A stretch of DNA of 64,000 nt from the NCBI GenBank assembly GCA_027972325.1, contig JAPMOS010000001.1, positions 591,001-655,000 on the forward strand. The letters are read 5' to 3'. The notes below the pieces were generated by a model. It had not been told where the DNA came from and did no database searches. It was given only the letters and a program-made list of their open reading frames with translations. Made by a program: the position numbers and the translations under genes. Source of the stretch: Paratrimastix pyriformis. Taxonomy: Eukaryota; Preaxostyla; Paratrimastigidae. Shown here piece by piece: positions 56,051 through 64,000 of the stretch. Each line of letters opens with the position of its first letter. Position 1 is the stretch's first letter.

Positions 56051-56107
56051 CATCGTTCTTCTCCGGCAATTGCCCCATTGTCCCCGGGCCAACACGTTTT
56101 TTCCCCT
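56051..56107 (+). repeat. 57-bp dispersed repeat, copy 2
   Basis: Second copy of the segment at 7,521-7,577. Here it lies just past LINE fragment A, so it could belong to that element's 3' UTR. Confidence 0.85.
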
Positions 56108-56986
56108 ATTGTGGCCCAAACATTTTTCAGGCGCTTTTACTCGTGATGGGCTGCTTCGGCGGCGGTTGCCGCCTTCCCGAAGGGGCAGAACTTCTTGAAT
56201 GTCCAATTCGCAGCGTACATTTGGGCCATTCCGGTGACTAGGCATAAGAGAACATCCAGTGTATATTGCCATTTTCAGTGTGAAGCTGCAGCCAGAAGAC
56301 AGCATCACAGACCCAGCTTCTGCACCATCCCCTGAACTGCCCACCATACTGCGACTCCGCAGGGAATCCGTATGCTGCTGTAGATCAGTGCAAGGCAAGG
56401 GAACGTGGCCATGCCCAGCCACGCGCCGGGCATCATGGAACAGAGGAGTCCGCATCGTGGGAATGGACAAATCGTGCAGGTGGCAGCGGGGATATCTGCC
56501 GAGGCGGTGGTTGAACCGACTGAGAGAGAGAGAGAGATAGCGTGTTCAACCTCAACGGCACGCAGACTAAGTTGAAATTCAAACTCGAATTATTACATTC
56601 AAGTCTGTCACTCTCCTGAGTCCTCGCATGCCACACGCGTCCACTAAGCGTGCGAATCGCAGATCCGCATTGACTCCCTCGAATTCTGTGGGAGCGCTCG
56701 GTGGAGATAGTCAATGGTCACTGACTTCCTGGTTCTTCGTCGTGCTCTTTGCGGGTCTCGTTTGTTCTCGCCTCCGTCACTCCTGATCGACGGCAATAGG
56801 ACTTCGTTGCTCCGATCGCTTCGACCGGGCAAGATGGAGCTGGTGATGGTGTCGTCGGGGTGGTGCGTCGTGTGCGCGATCCGTCCGCCGCTCTCTAGGC
56901 GGCGCGACCTGGGGGGGCGCGGCTCCCCGCTCTCGCCGGTCTGCCGTCGGTCTTCCGCCTGCCGCCGCTCATGGTTGCCGCGCACC
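56108..56986. other. Spacer between two LINE fragments
   Basis: It presumably contains the 3' tails of both elements. A short GA run (56,519-56,537) is the only simple repeat. I see no convincing gene. Confidence 0.4.
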
Positions 56987-58357
56987 TCATGCCGAACAGG
57001 GCGAGCATGCTCTCCACCAGCTGCGTCCCGATGCGCCGGCAGAGGCTTTGCACATCCAGCTTGGCCTTGCCCCTCGACTCCAGGCGCTTTTCCTGGCCTC
57101 CGCATTCTCCGGCGGCCGTGGCTCTCTGCCCTTCCTCTGCGGCGCTCCCAGCGGGCTCAGTGACAGCTCGAGGAGCTCCTGGTACGTCAGGCGCGGCACA
57201 ATGCCTGTGCTCCCGAAGAGGAGGATGCGGTACCGGCACGCTCGCCCGCTCCTGGCGATGGCCTCACAGAGGGGCCCGTACTTCGCGCTTTTGGCCTGGA
57301 ACGCCTCCTCAAAGTTCGAGGTGACCTGGATCTCCAGGACCTCCATCCCGCCGTCCGGCCGTTCCAGGACGATGTCCGGGTGCTGGTCCCTGGCCTCCGG
57401 CACCGCGGCGAGGACCTCTTCCGGGAAGGCTGCCTGCTTGTTGGTTCTGGCCACCCCGTGGTATCCGAACTTGTGCGGGACCCTCTGGGCCAGGAATCTG
57501 AAGACCCGGTCCGTGATGGCGTCACTCCTCTTGACGTAGTAGTCTCCGAACTTCCTGCCGCATCCTCCCAGCAGGTGGCTCTGCGTCTCGGGGGCCCTGC
57601 ATCCAAAGGGGCACCAGCAGTCCCTCCGCCGCCGAACCGGGCCGACACGGCCTTCACGCCCGGGAAGGCGTGGAAAAACCAAGCAGATGTTCCGGAGCTG
57701 CTGGACCGGGCGCGTGATCTTGCCAGCCCAGCCCGACGAGAGCTTCCCCTCCAGGGGGTCCAGGGTGTGCCACCACCCCGTGGGCGCCTTCAGCCATTCC
57801 TCCGTGATGTCCTCCTCGTTCCACCATTCGGCGGTCCGCTTGGCCGCCGCCTCGCTCAGCAGCCTGTAGCAGAATGGCAGGTCCCCTGCGGGCGGCCCGC
57901 TCGCCCTCGGTCCCACCGGGGTCTCCGCCTCGACGGTGATCATCTGGAGCGCGACCTGCAGGCCCGTGGTGGGTGTCCGGTCCAAGAAGCCGAGCGGCAT
58001 GGGCGGCTTCCCCCTCGCCGCCTCCGCCGCTGCTCTGGCCTGTCGATCGACCCACTGGTTCGCCGGCAACCGGGGCGCCGGGAGCGCCACCTCGTCGAGG
58101 TGGGCCGGGCAGTAGCGCAGCACCAGCCGGGGATACTTCAGCAGCTCTCGCCTGATCTCGCCAACCACGTCCCGGTGAAGCTCCCCCAGCCGTGGTGGTG
58201 GTTGTGGTGGTCTTCTTGGCCGCCCCGCATGAGCATGCGCATTTGAAGGCACAACGGACAAGGCACGTGAGCAAGGCCGCCTGGGAAAAGAGTCGCAATG
58301 TGGAGGCTGAGACGAACTGTCCGGGAATCTCAGACCTCGATGAAGGGATGTACCCAC
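56987..58357 (-). mobile_element. LINE fragment B: C-terminal 456 codons of a restriction-like-endonuclease LINE
   Basis: An uninterrupted frame carries the post-polymerase part of an R2/CRE/NeSL-type non-LTR retrotransposon. A CCHC-like zinc motif (CPFGC, then HLLGGC) lies at about 57,557-57,610. It is followed by the nuclease: PDIVLERPDG (about 57,365), MEVLEIQV, and a Lys in QAKSAKY. Upstream residues (LRNICLVFPRLPG) resemble the thumb-to-zinc linker. The reverse transcriptase itself is missing, so the copy is 5'-truncated; the break is between 58,357 and the small ORF at 58,408-58,542. The frame has no internal stop, which suggests a young insertion. Its 3' end faces that of fragment A. 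The two nucleases differ in sequence, so they are different families. Confidence 0.7.
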
Positions 58358-58407
58358 AGGTACCGCCTAACAATGCGCGGTGTAATGGCTTGAGCGCTTG
58401 AGTTCAT

Positions 58408-58542
58408 TCAGACTTTGATAACGTCGTGATACGTGGGCGTCATGTGGAAAAAGAGCCTGTTCATCAGGATTCCTGTCCCCCAGTACACCGCGCTTCCGAG
58501 AGCCCATAGTCCCAGAAAAAAACCGAAGTGCTGCGGTTTCAT
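58408..58542 (-). CDS. Small single-pass membrane protein (44 residues), hypothetical
   Basis: The frame ATG 58,542 to TGA 58,408 encodes [20 protein letters not shown] and then a polar end ([11 protein letters not shown]). There is one hydrophobic helix with small-residue spacing (GxxxxxG) and a short tail. Its start is 72 bp from the divergent LSM3 start, which suggests a shared promoter. Its middle GC level matches LSM3 rather than the LINE fragment beside it. I do not recognise the family; small subunits of ER or mitochondrial complexes look like this. It could also be chance, given its length. Confidence 0.4.
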   Translation of the reverse strand: MKPQHFGFFLGLWALGSAVYWGTGILMNRLFFHMTPTYHDVIKV

Positions 58543-58614
58543 TCCTTGCACAAGGTTCGTTCAACCAAATTCCGGCAAGCGGCTTTGTTGCCGCGGCCGA
58601 GAAAACACAGCAGC
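58543..58614. promoter_or_regulatory. Possible bidirectional promoter between the small ORF and LSM3
   Basis: Only 72 bp separate the two ATG codons, so any promoter must be shared or lie inside a 5' end. No TATA-like word is present. Confidence 0.3.
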
Positions 58615-59041
58615 ATGCAGAAAGCGACCGCCCCACCCACCAGCGCCCCCGAAGTGGAAACTGTCCGCGAACCTCTGGATCTGATTCGCCTCAGCATTGG
58701 CGAAAAAATCTATGTGAAGCTTCGCAGTGACCGCGAGCTTCGGGGAACACTGCATGTCTGCCCTCCACCAAACCCTCCTTTCATCTCTGGCGCGAGGAGT
58801 AGGCGTACGACTCACACCTGAACTTGATGATGAGTGATGTCGAGGAAACGATCACATCTGTGGACGTTGACTCCGAAACCATGGAGGAAATTGTCAAGGT
58901 TCGTTTTTTACATTTCTTCACTTCATTTCTGGGGTAATGATATTACTGATACTCATCGTCTAGCAAACCAAACGGAGGTCTCCGATGCTTTTTATTCGTG
59001 GGGATGGTGTCGTTCTCATTTCTCCTCCTCTGCGCACGTAA
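58615..59041 (+). CDS. LSM3: U6 snRNA-associated Sm-like protein LSm3
   Basis: LSm3 is part of the LSm2-8 ring that binds the U6 snRNA 3' end and of the LSm1-7 ring in mRNA decay. The Sm1 motif is clear ([27 protein letters not shown]), then [17 protein letters not shown] and, in Sm2, [15 protein letters not shown]. Exon 1 is 58,615-58,755, exon 2 is 58,803-58,898 and exon 3 is 58,964-59,041. Donors are GTCTG and GTTCG, acceptors TAG. Because the protein is so conserved, these are among the most certain splice sites in the window. The length (about 104 residues) is usual. The whole gene is moderate GC. Confidence 0.96.
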
Positions 59042-59702
59042 CATGAGTTCTGTATCCTTAGTCACCCCTGCTCTCTGTGGGCGAGTGGGAGGAGTCAGCT
59101 TCTCGTTCCCGATTAGGCTAAAAAGTCCTTGTCGGATGAACAAACCAGCGGGGAGCGGAGCGGAGAGAAGCGGGGAGCAGAGAAGCGGGGAGCAGAGAAG
59201 CGGGGAGCAGAGAAGCGGGGAGCGGAGAAGCGGGGAGCGCGAGGAGAAACCTACAAATAAATACACCCCAGACGCACTGCGAGAATGTGCGGGCAACGAA
59301 AGGAAAGAGGAGGAGGACCCATCGCGGGCACACCACTCACAAACCCAGGAGCAGAAGACACACACGGACACAACAAGCAGACACAACCGATGGGAAGCGA
59401 GAGACGGAATGCAAATGAAAGAAGAACGGCTGGGCGAGGGGCCGACGATGTGAGACAGGAAGCGCGAAGCTCCCAACAAATCCATCGTGTCGTCCGTCCC
59501 TCGAGAGAAGCGGGCACAAGGGGGAGGAAGTGGCGGTGGGCAGGGGCGGGCGGGAGCAGGGCGGGCGGGGCAGGGGCGGCGGGGTGGGGACGGGAGGGAG
59601 AGCCATTCGGAGGGAAAGCAAGCAGGGCGAGGCGATTAAGAAAGCTCACGAAGAGCCGAATAGAACCGACGTCCCACGGCTGCAGGTGAGACGTGGCGCC
59701 GA
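59042..59702. other. Spacer between convergent LSM3 and SMG1-like genes
   Basis: It holds a 15-bp minisatellite (59,150-59,240) and then purine-rich plus-strand sequence. Open frames are present but none has a recognisable domain. It is probably the 3' UTR of both genes. Confidence 0.5.
59150..59240. repeat. 15-bp minisatellite (agcagagaagcgggg)
   Basis: About five tandem copies, the first and last imperfect. Confidence 0.9.
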
Positions 59703-62700
59703 TTAGAACCAGGCCAGCATGGTGGCATGCGACTGGGCCAGCCGACCCAGGGTGATGGAGTCGTCCGTCAGGCGCCTCACCTGGGGGTCACAAACAGGTC
59801 CCAAATCGATCATGAATAAGACTGAGGGAGCGGGGGAGGGTGGACGGGGGGACGGGACGCGAACACAGACCTCGGACTGGCTCCAGGCCTCCTGGTGCCG
59901 AGCCAGGCGGGCAAGCAGCGCCTCGGGCCCGCCCTTGTTGGGACTGGGACTGGGACTGTCCGCGGGCTTCTTCTGGGGGCCGGTATCCTCGGCGGCCTTC
60001 TCCTGGCCCATGGTGGCGGCCGCCCAGGTCAGAGCCGCATCCCCACAGGCCGCCGCGGGCAGGGCAGGTCCGCACACGGGGAGGGCGCGCCATCCGGCCA
60101 AGGGCCCGGCCAAGAACTGGTCCGCCTGGGCGGGATCGAACAGCGTGGGGGCGGATGCCCCGCCATCGGTGCGCGGCTGGACCGGGTGGTGGGACTGCGC
60201 GGCGCAGGCCAGGCGGCCCAAGAGGCGCAGGGCCAGCCGCCCGAGAGGAAGGGCGGGTACCGACGCAGAGGTTGGGGCGGTCGGGGCGAGGCGCCCCACG
60301 AGAGCGGCAATACAGTCCGTGTGGAGGCTTTCCACCTCCCCGGGAGTGGCGGGCGGAGACGCATGGGCCGGAGTCGCGCCCGGGACGGCGCCGAGGGCAG
60401 CCAGAGCTCCCCTGAGAAGGCGGGCAGAGGCGCACGCATGGGCGGCCAACAAGTCCCACTGGGCGGCCCACAAGGGGCCATCGGGTTTGGGGATGGACCC
60501 GCCAACCCACTGGGGCGCACCGTCGAGGGTGGCCGGGGCTGCGGGCACGGTCGCCACGAACACGTCGCCCAAGTCGGCGAAAAGGGCCTCCAGGTCGTGT
60601 CCCGGGGGCGGCCGGGACGATGCGGGGCGCGTGTCCTCATCGGGCGCCGTGGCGTTGGCCGGGGCGGCGGGGGCGGCAGGCGCAGATACGGGAAGGGCGC
60701 CAGCGGCCAGGGAGCCCAGTGAGGTGGCCGGGGCGGCACGGGCGGAAGGGGTGGCGGGGTGCCGCGTGGGGTCCTCCTCGGGGGCCCAGTCGGCGAAGCA
60801 ATGGCAGGTGGCCGCCAGGAGCCGGGCCCAGAGGGCCACCGTCCCTGATTGCAGGACGGAAAGGGCGGCCTGGAGGGCGGGAGAGAAAGGGAAGGAAGGA
60901 GAAGAGGAGGAGGAGGAGGAGGAGGAGGAGGGAACACGACGTCGGTTTGGTGTGGGAAGAGGGGTCCACGGGATGACGGGTTTGATGGGAGATCGGGCAG
61001 ACCGCAGCAAGCAGGGGGTCATCGAGGGCGGCCGTCGTCTCCGCAGGGCGGGCGAGATGGGGTGTCAAGAAGGCGGCCGCGGCCTCCACCAGACGGCACC
61101 ACCAGAGGGCCCGCTGCAAGGGAGGCGAGGCGAGCAGCGGCATGATGTGATGACAGACAGGCCCCCAAGACCACCCGGGGCAGCCACGCAGAGGCAAGGG
61201 GAAAGAGGGCACACCAGTGGGGAGCGGACCTTCACCTGCTCGACGGCCACATCATCCCGCGCGCCCTCGTCCTCGCGCCACTCGTCCGGCGCCTCGCCGG
61301 CGGCAGGAGCGGGGGACCGTGCGAAGAGGTGTCCCTTGGCGTCCAGGGTGCTGATCAGCCCGCGGAGCGCCTCCCCGTGTCGGCGGGCGGCCTCGGTGGC
61401 GGCCGTCAGGGCGGCCGTGACCTCGGCGCTGCCCAGCTGGGCGCCGCCTGCCACAAGGGCCAGCGCCGCATGGGCGGCCCGCAGCAGCTGGGTCCGCCGC
61501 TGGGTGGGCGAGGCGGCCGTCGGCCCGGAGGCAGCGGGGGCGGGCGCGGCGGGCGCGGCGGGCGCGGGCAGGATCAGGCCTCGGGCCAGGGCGGCCAGGG
61601 CCAGGGGCGTGTCGAAGCGGTTCTGGCTGGGGTGTGCCACGGGGCTGGCGGACGGGTCCAGGAAGGGGTCCGAGAGGAGGCCCTCGGCCCAGTGGCACAG
61701 CGAGTCCCGGGCGCCGCGGAGCCCGTTGAGGACCATCTGGACGCCGTGCTCGAAGGGCCCCGTCCGCCCGAGAAGCCCGAGCGACCGGTGGAGGGACTAC
61801 CGCAAAAAGATGGAGAAGCAGGATGAGACCACACAGTCGAGAGGAAGGGGCGGGGGCGTGGGCTGGGCGTGGGCAGACCGGGGTCAGCCGGAAGGGCACG
61901 GGGTCCACCTCGCACGAGCCCTCGGCGCCCTGGGGGGCGCCCAGCGCGTGCCACGAGGAGAAGAGTACGTGCCCCACGGGGAGCGTGTCGGGCCTGGTGG
62001 AGATCCAGAGCATCTCGGCGCAGCGGGCCGGGAGGCCCATGAAATGGCCCACGGCGGTGGAGGCCGCGAGGGAGCGGGCGTGGGAGCTCTGGATGGCCAT
62101 CCACGAGGAGGCCCCCGAGGAGACGCCCATGAGCACGTCCCGCAGGGCCGAGGGCGGGGCCGGCGAGTGGGCCACCAGCTGCGCGTACGCGTCCCGGAGC
62201 AGCCCCACCGAGCAGGTCCCAGTGGCCCCGGGCAGGTAACCCTCCAGGCTGGGCGCGGAGAGCAGGGTCCGCAGCAGGGCCCGCCGGTGCTGTTCACGCG
62301 GGTCGGCCTCTGCAGCAGAAGATCCGGTGGGGCGGCAGTGAGATGCGCCTGTGTGACGGCGGTGGCGCCAGGCGGGCAGGCCGAGGGCTTGGGGGCGGGA
62401 GGCGGGGGCTGGGGCCACCAGACCGGCGTCGGGGTCGGCGACCGAGTTGCGGAAGGCCCCGGCCAGGGAGAGGTAATGGCTGGCGAAATCGACCATGGCC
62501 GTGGACCGATCCAGGGGGATGCTCGCCGCCGTCTGCCAGCGGACGAACGACCCGCCGTGCTGGGAGGGGAGTGGGGCGAGGCACACGATGCGGCATGGTG
62601 GAGAGGGGGTTTTGTGAAGGCAGTCTCGGTACCAACCAGACCGCCCCTTCGCCGACCCGGCCACCGCCGCCACCCATCGACGAAAAAGCCCGAGGCTTCA

Positions 62701-64000
62701 CCACCGCCACCGCCCCACCGCCCCACCGCCCCACCGCCCCACCGCCCGCCGCCTCCGGAGGCCCACGGACCCGTTTGGCAGAGAGGCCGATGATCTGCTC
62801 CAGCAGGAAGCCCAGCTGGGTGATGGCATGCTCCCAGTGCGCCGGGTGGGCGGCGGCGGGGGCGGCCCCGTCGGGGGCGGGCTCGGTGTTGGACAGGACG
62901 AAGTGGCGCACGAGGCCGTCGCTGCCCAGCACGTTGACCAGCTTGACGCAGGGGGCCCGGGGGGAGGTCAGGCCCGCCTGGGCGCCCCACATGAGCTCGA
63001 TGTGGGGCAGCAGGCAGACGACCGTCACGGGGGGCGCCGCGAAGATGGCCAGAGGGGGCGGGGGCACCTGGGGCAGGGTCGGGCCGGCCGAGAGGACCGG
63101 GTCGCTGGGCAGCCGGAGCCCGTCGGCCTCCTCGTTCGTCTGGGCGGCCGCCGAGGTGCCCGCCGGGATGGGGAGGGAGGCCGTGGTCGCGGGGGCCGCG
63201 GTGGGGGTGAGCCACAGCCGCAGCCGGAGCGGGGGCTGGCGCTGCGAGGTGGCTGACGAGTCGGAGGCGCTGTGACGCGACCCGGTGGGGCTGGCGGGCG
63301 GGAGGGCGCTCGCGCCGGCGGTCGGGGTGGGAGTGCACTCGGTCGCCGTCCCCGAGGCGGGCGTCCAGACGGAGGGCGTGCCCGGGGTGGACGGGGTCTC
63401 GGTGTTGTCCTCGCTGACCGGGGTGCTCGCCCCGTGGGCCAAGGCCGAGACCCGGGCCGCCACGGGCCCCGCAGCGCCCGTCGGGGAAACCGAGGGCGGC
63501 GTGCCCGCGGCCCCGCCTGGGCTCGAGCCGGGGTGGCTTCGGAGCAGGGGCGGCGGGGGCAGGAAGGTGGCGTGGCGCACGGTGAAGGCGAGGGGCACCA
63601 TGTCGGGGGCCATCCCGGGCATGGGCACCAGCCGGCCCAGCGGGCACACCGCGTCCAGGGGCAGCTGGGCGTCGGGGGTGGGCGGGTGGCGGAACCGGCC
63701 CCGGCCGCCGCGCCGGCCCCGGGAGGTGGCCGTCCGGGGCGTCTGCAGCTCGGCCTCGCTCTCGCTCGACGACAGCGAGTCCCCGAACGACCACGGCCAG
63801 GCCAGCGCCTGTCCGCGGCTCTTGGCCGACTGGCGGTGGGGGCGGTGCAGCTTGGCGGACGACCCGGACCGGGCGGGGAAGAGCGGCAGGAGGCCCTCGG
63901 GGCGCGAGTGGGGCGTGCCGAAGTACGGGCTGCTGGGGGACTCGCGCAGCTGGGGCGAGTGGGGCGACAGGGAGGTGCTGCTGAGGGCCGACGAGCTCTG
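59703..64000 (-). CDS. SMG1: SMG1-like PI3K-related kinase, C-terminal part, apparently a pseudokinase (5' partial)
   Basis: SMG1 phosphorylates UPF1 in nonsense-mediated decay. The gene enters from the right edge in an open frame with a Ser/Pro-rich linker. The kinase-like part follows: VKLVNVLGSDGLVRHFVL (about 62,900), SSWMAIQSSHARS (about 62,090), then VGHFMGLPARCAEM (about 62,010-62,045), DPVPFRLTP (about 61,890) and, after an intron, a helix ending SDPFLDP (about 61,665). The order and the SSWMAIQSSHARS block match SMG1 better than TRRAP. A long helical, Ala/Pro-rich insert (about 59.9-61.6 kb) separates the kinase from a FATC-like end (VRRLTDDSITLGRLAQSHAT, then MLAWF) at 59,706-59,780, as SMG1's large insert does. 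The catalytic DRH reads ARC, the nearby Asn is absent, the DFG/DYN-like Asp is replaced (LFSSW), and the usual ATP-site Lys is not seen. Confidence 0.75.
62705..62750. repeat. caccgcccc microsatellite in SMG1-like intron
   Basis: Four or five copies of ccaccgcccc-type units. Confidence 0.85.

Noticed and set aside
59251-59649. Pro/Ala-rich minus-strand frame in the LSM3 to SMG1 spacer
   Set aside because: No domain, no clear start context, and the composition explains the open frame.
59703-64000. TRRAP/Tra1 as the identity of the PIKK gene
   Set aside because: Loss of catalytic residues fits TRRAP, but the block before the catalytic loop, the post-kinase helix (SDPFLDP) and the long insert before the FATC end fit SMG1 better.
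1-64000. tRNA or other structured RNA genes
   Set aside because: No tRNA-like box pairs or snRNA-like sequence were recognised by eye. A covariance-model scan was not possible.

Overview
The window is nuclear DNA of a eukaryote. Genes are split by many short introns, genes lie close together on both strands, and the proteins are eukaryotic (SUMO ligase, TRAPP, LSm, PARG, AIR9, SMG1). An EFHB/CFAP21-type doublet-microtubule protein and an AIR9-type microtubule protein point to a flagellated protist. Gene bodies are extremely GC-rich, introns carry poly-C runs, and the genome is compact. A GC-rich free-living excavate such as a Paratrimastix-like preaxostylan would fit, but the species is a guess from general character, not an identification.

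Layout, left to right. 1-6,979 (-): one long SUMO E3 ligase-type gene (SAP, PINIT, SP-RING, SUMO-interacting motif) whose C-terminal part is low complexity (Ala-Pro minisatellites). It probably runs into a Cys-rich zinc domain near the left edge. About 7.46-9.8 kb (-): F-box protein with a P-loop GTPase-like domain. 9,931-12,216 (+): EFHB/CFAP21. 12,419-37,356 (+): a 25-kb gene for a single-pass protein of roughly 7,800 residues, with an ectodomain of about a hundred small Cys-rich repeats and a 2,400-residue coiled-coil tail. 37,621-39,700 (+): poly(ADP-ribose) glycohydrolase. 39,884-40,954 (+): inositol monophosphatase. 41,123-55,320 (-): AIR9-like LRR plus A9-repeat protein. One of its introns holds a complete TRAPPC4 gene on the opposite strand (43,218-43,729), and another holds a 127-bp tandem repeat. 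55.3-58.4 kb: two tail-to-tail fragments of LINE elements with restriction-like endonuclease domains. 58,408-58,542 (-): a 44-codon membrane ORF, divergent from LSM3 (58,615-59,041, +). 59,703-64,000 (-): C-terminal part of an SMG1-like PIKK whose catalytic residues are missing; it runs off the right edge.

Two genome-wide habits stand out. First, about 28 introns can be placed because the flanking exons rejoin a conserved protein in frame. All have a pyrimidine at donor position +3, mostly GTCTG or GTCCG; the usual GTRAG form was not seen. Second, 5' ends of genes are only moderately GC-rich, then composition jumps to very high GC within a few hundred bases. Eleven long homopolymer runs (19 or more bases) are all C on the strand of the gene they lie in or beside.

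The genes do not form one pathway. They are mostly housekeeping (SUMO, ADP-ribose turnover, inositol phosphate, ER-Golgi tethering, mRNA decay) with cytoskeletal and surface proteins. Intron boundaries were worked out by eye from frame and conservation, so exon-level details away from conserved domains are approximate.
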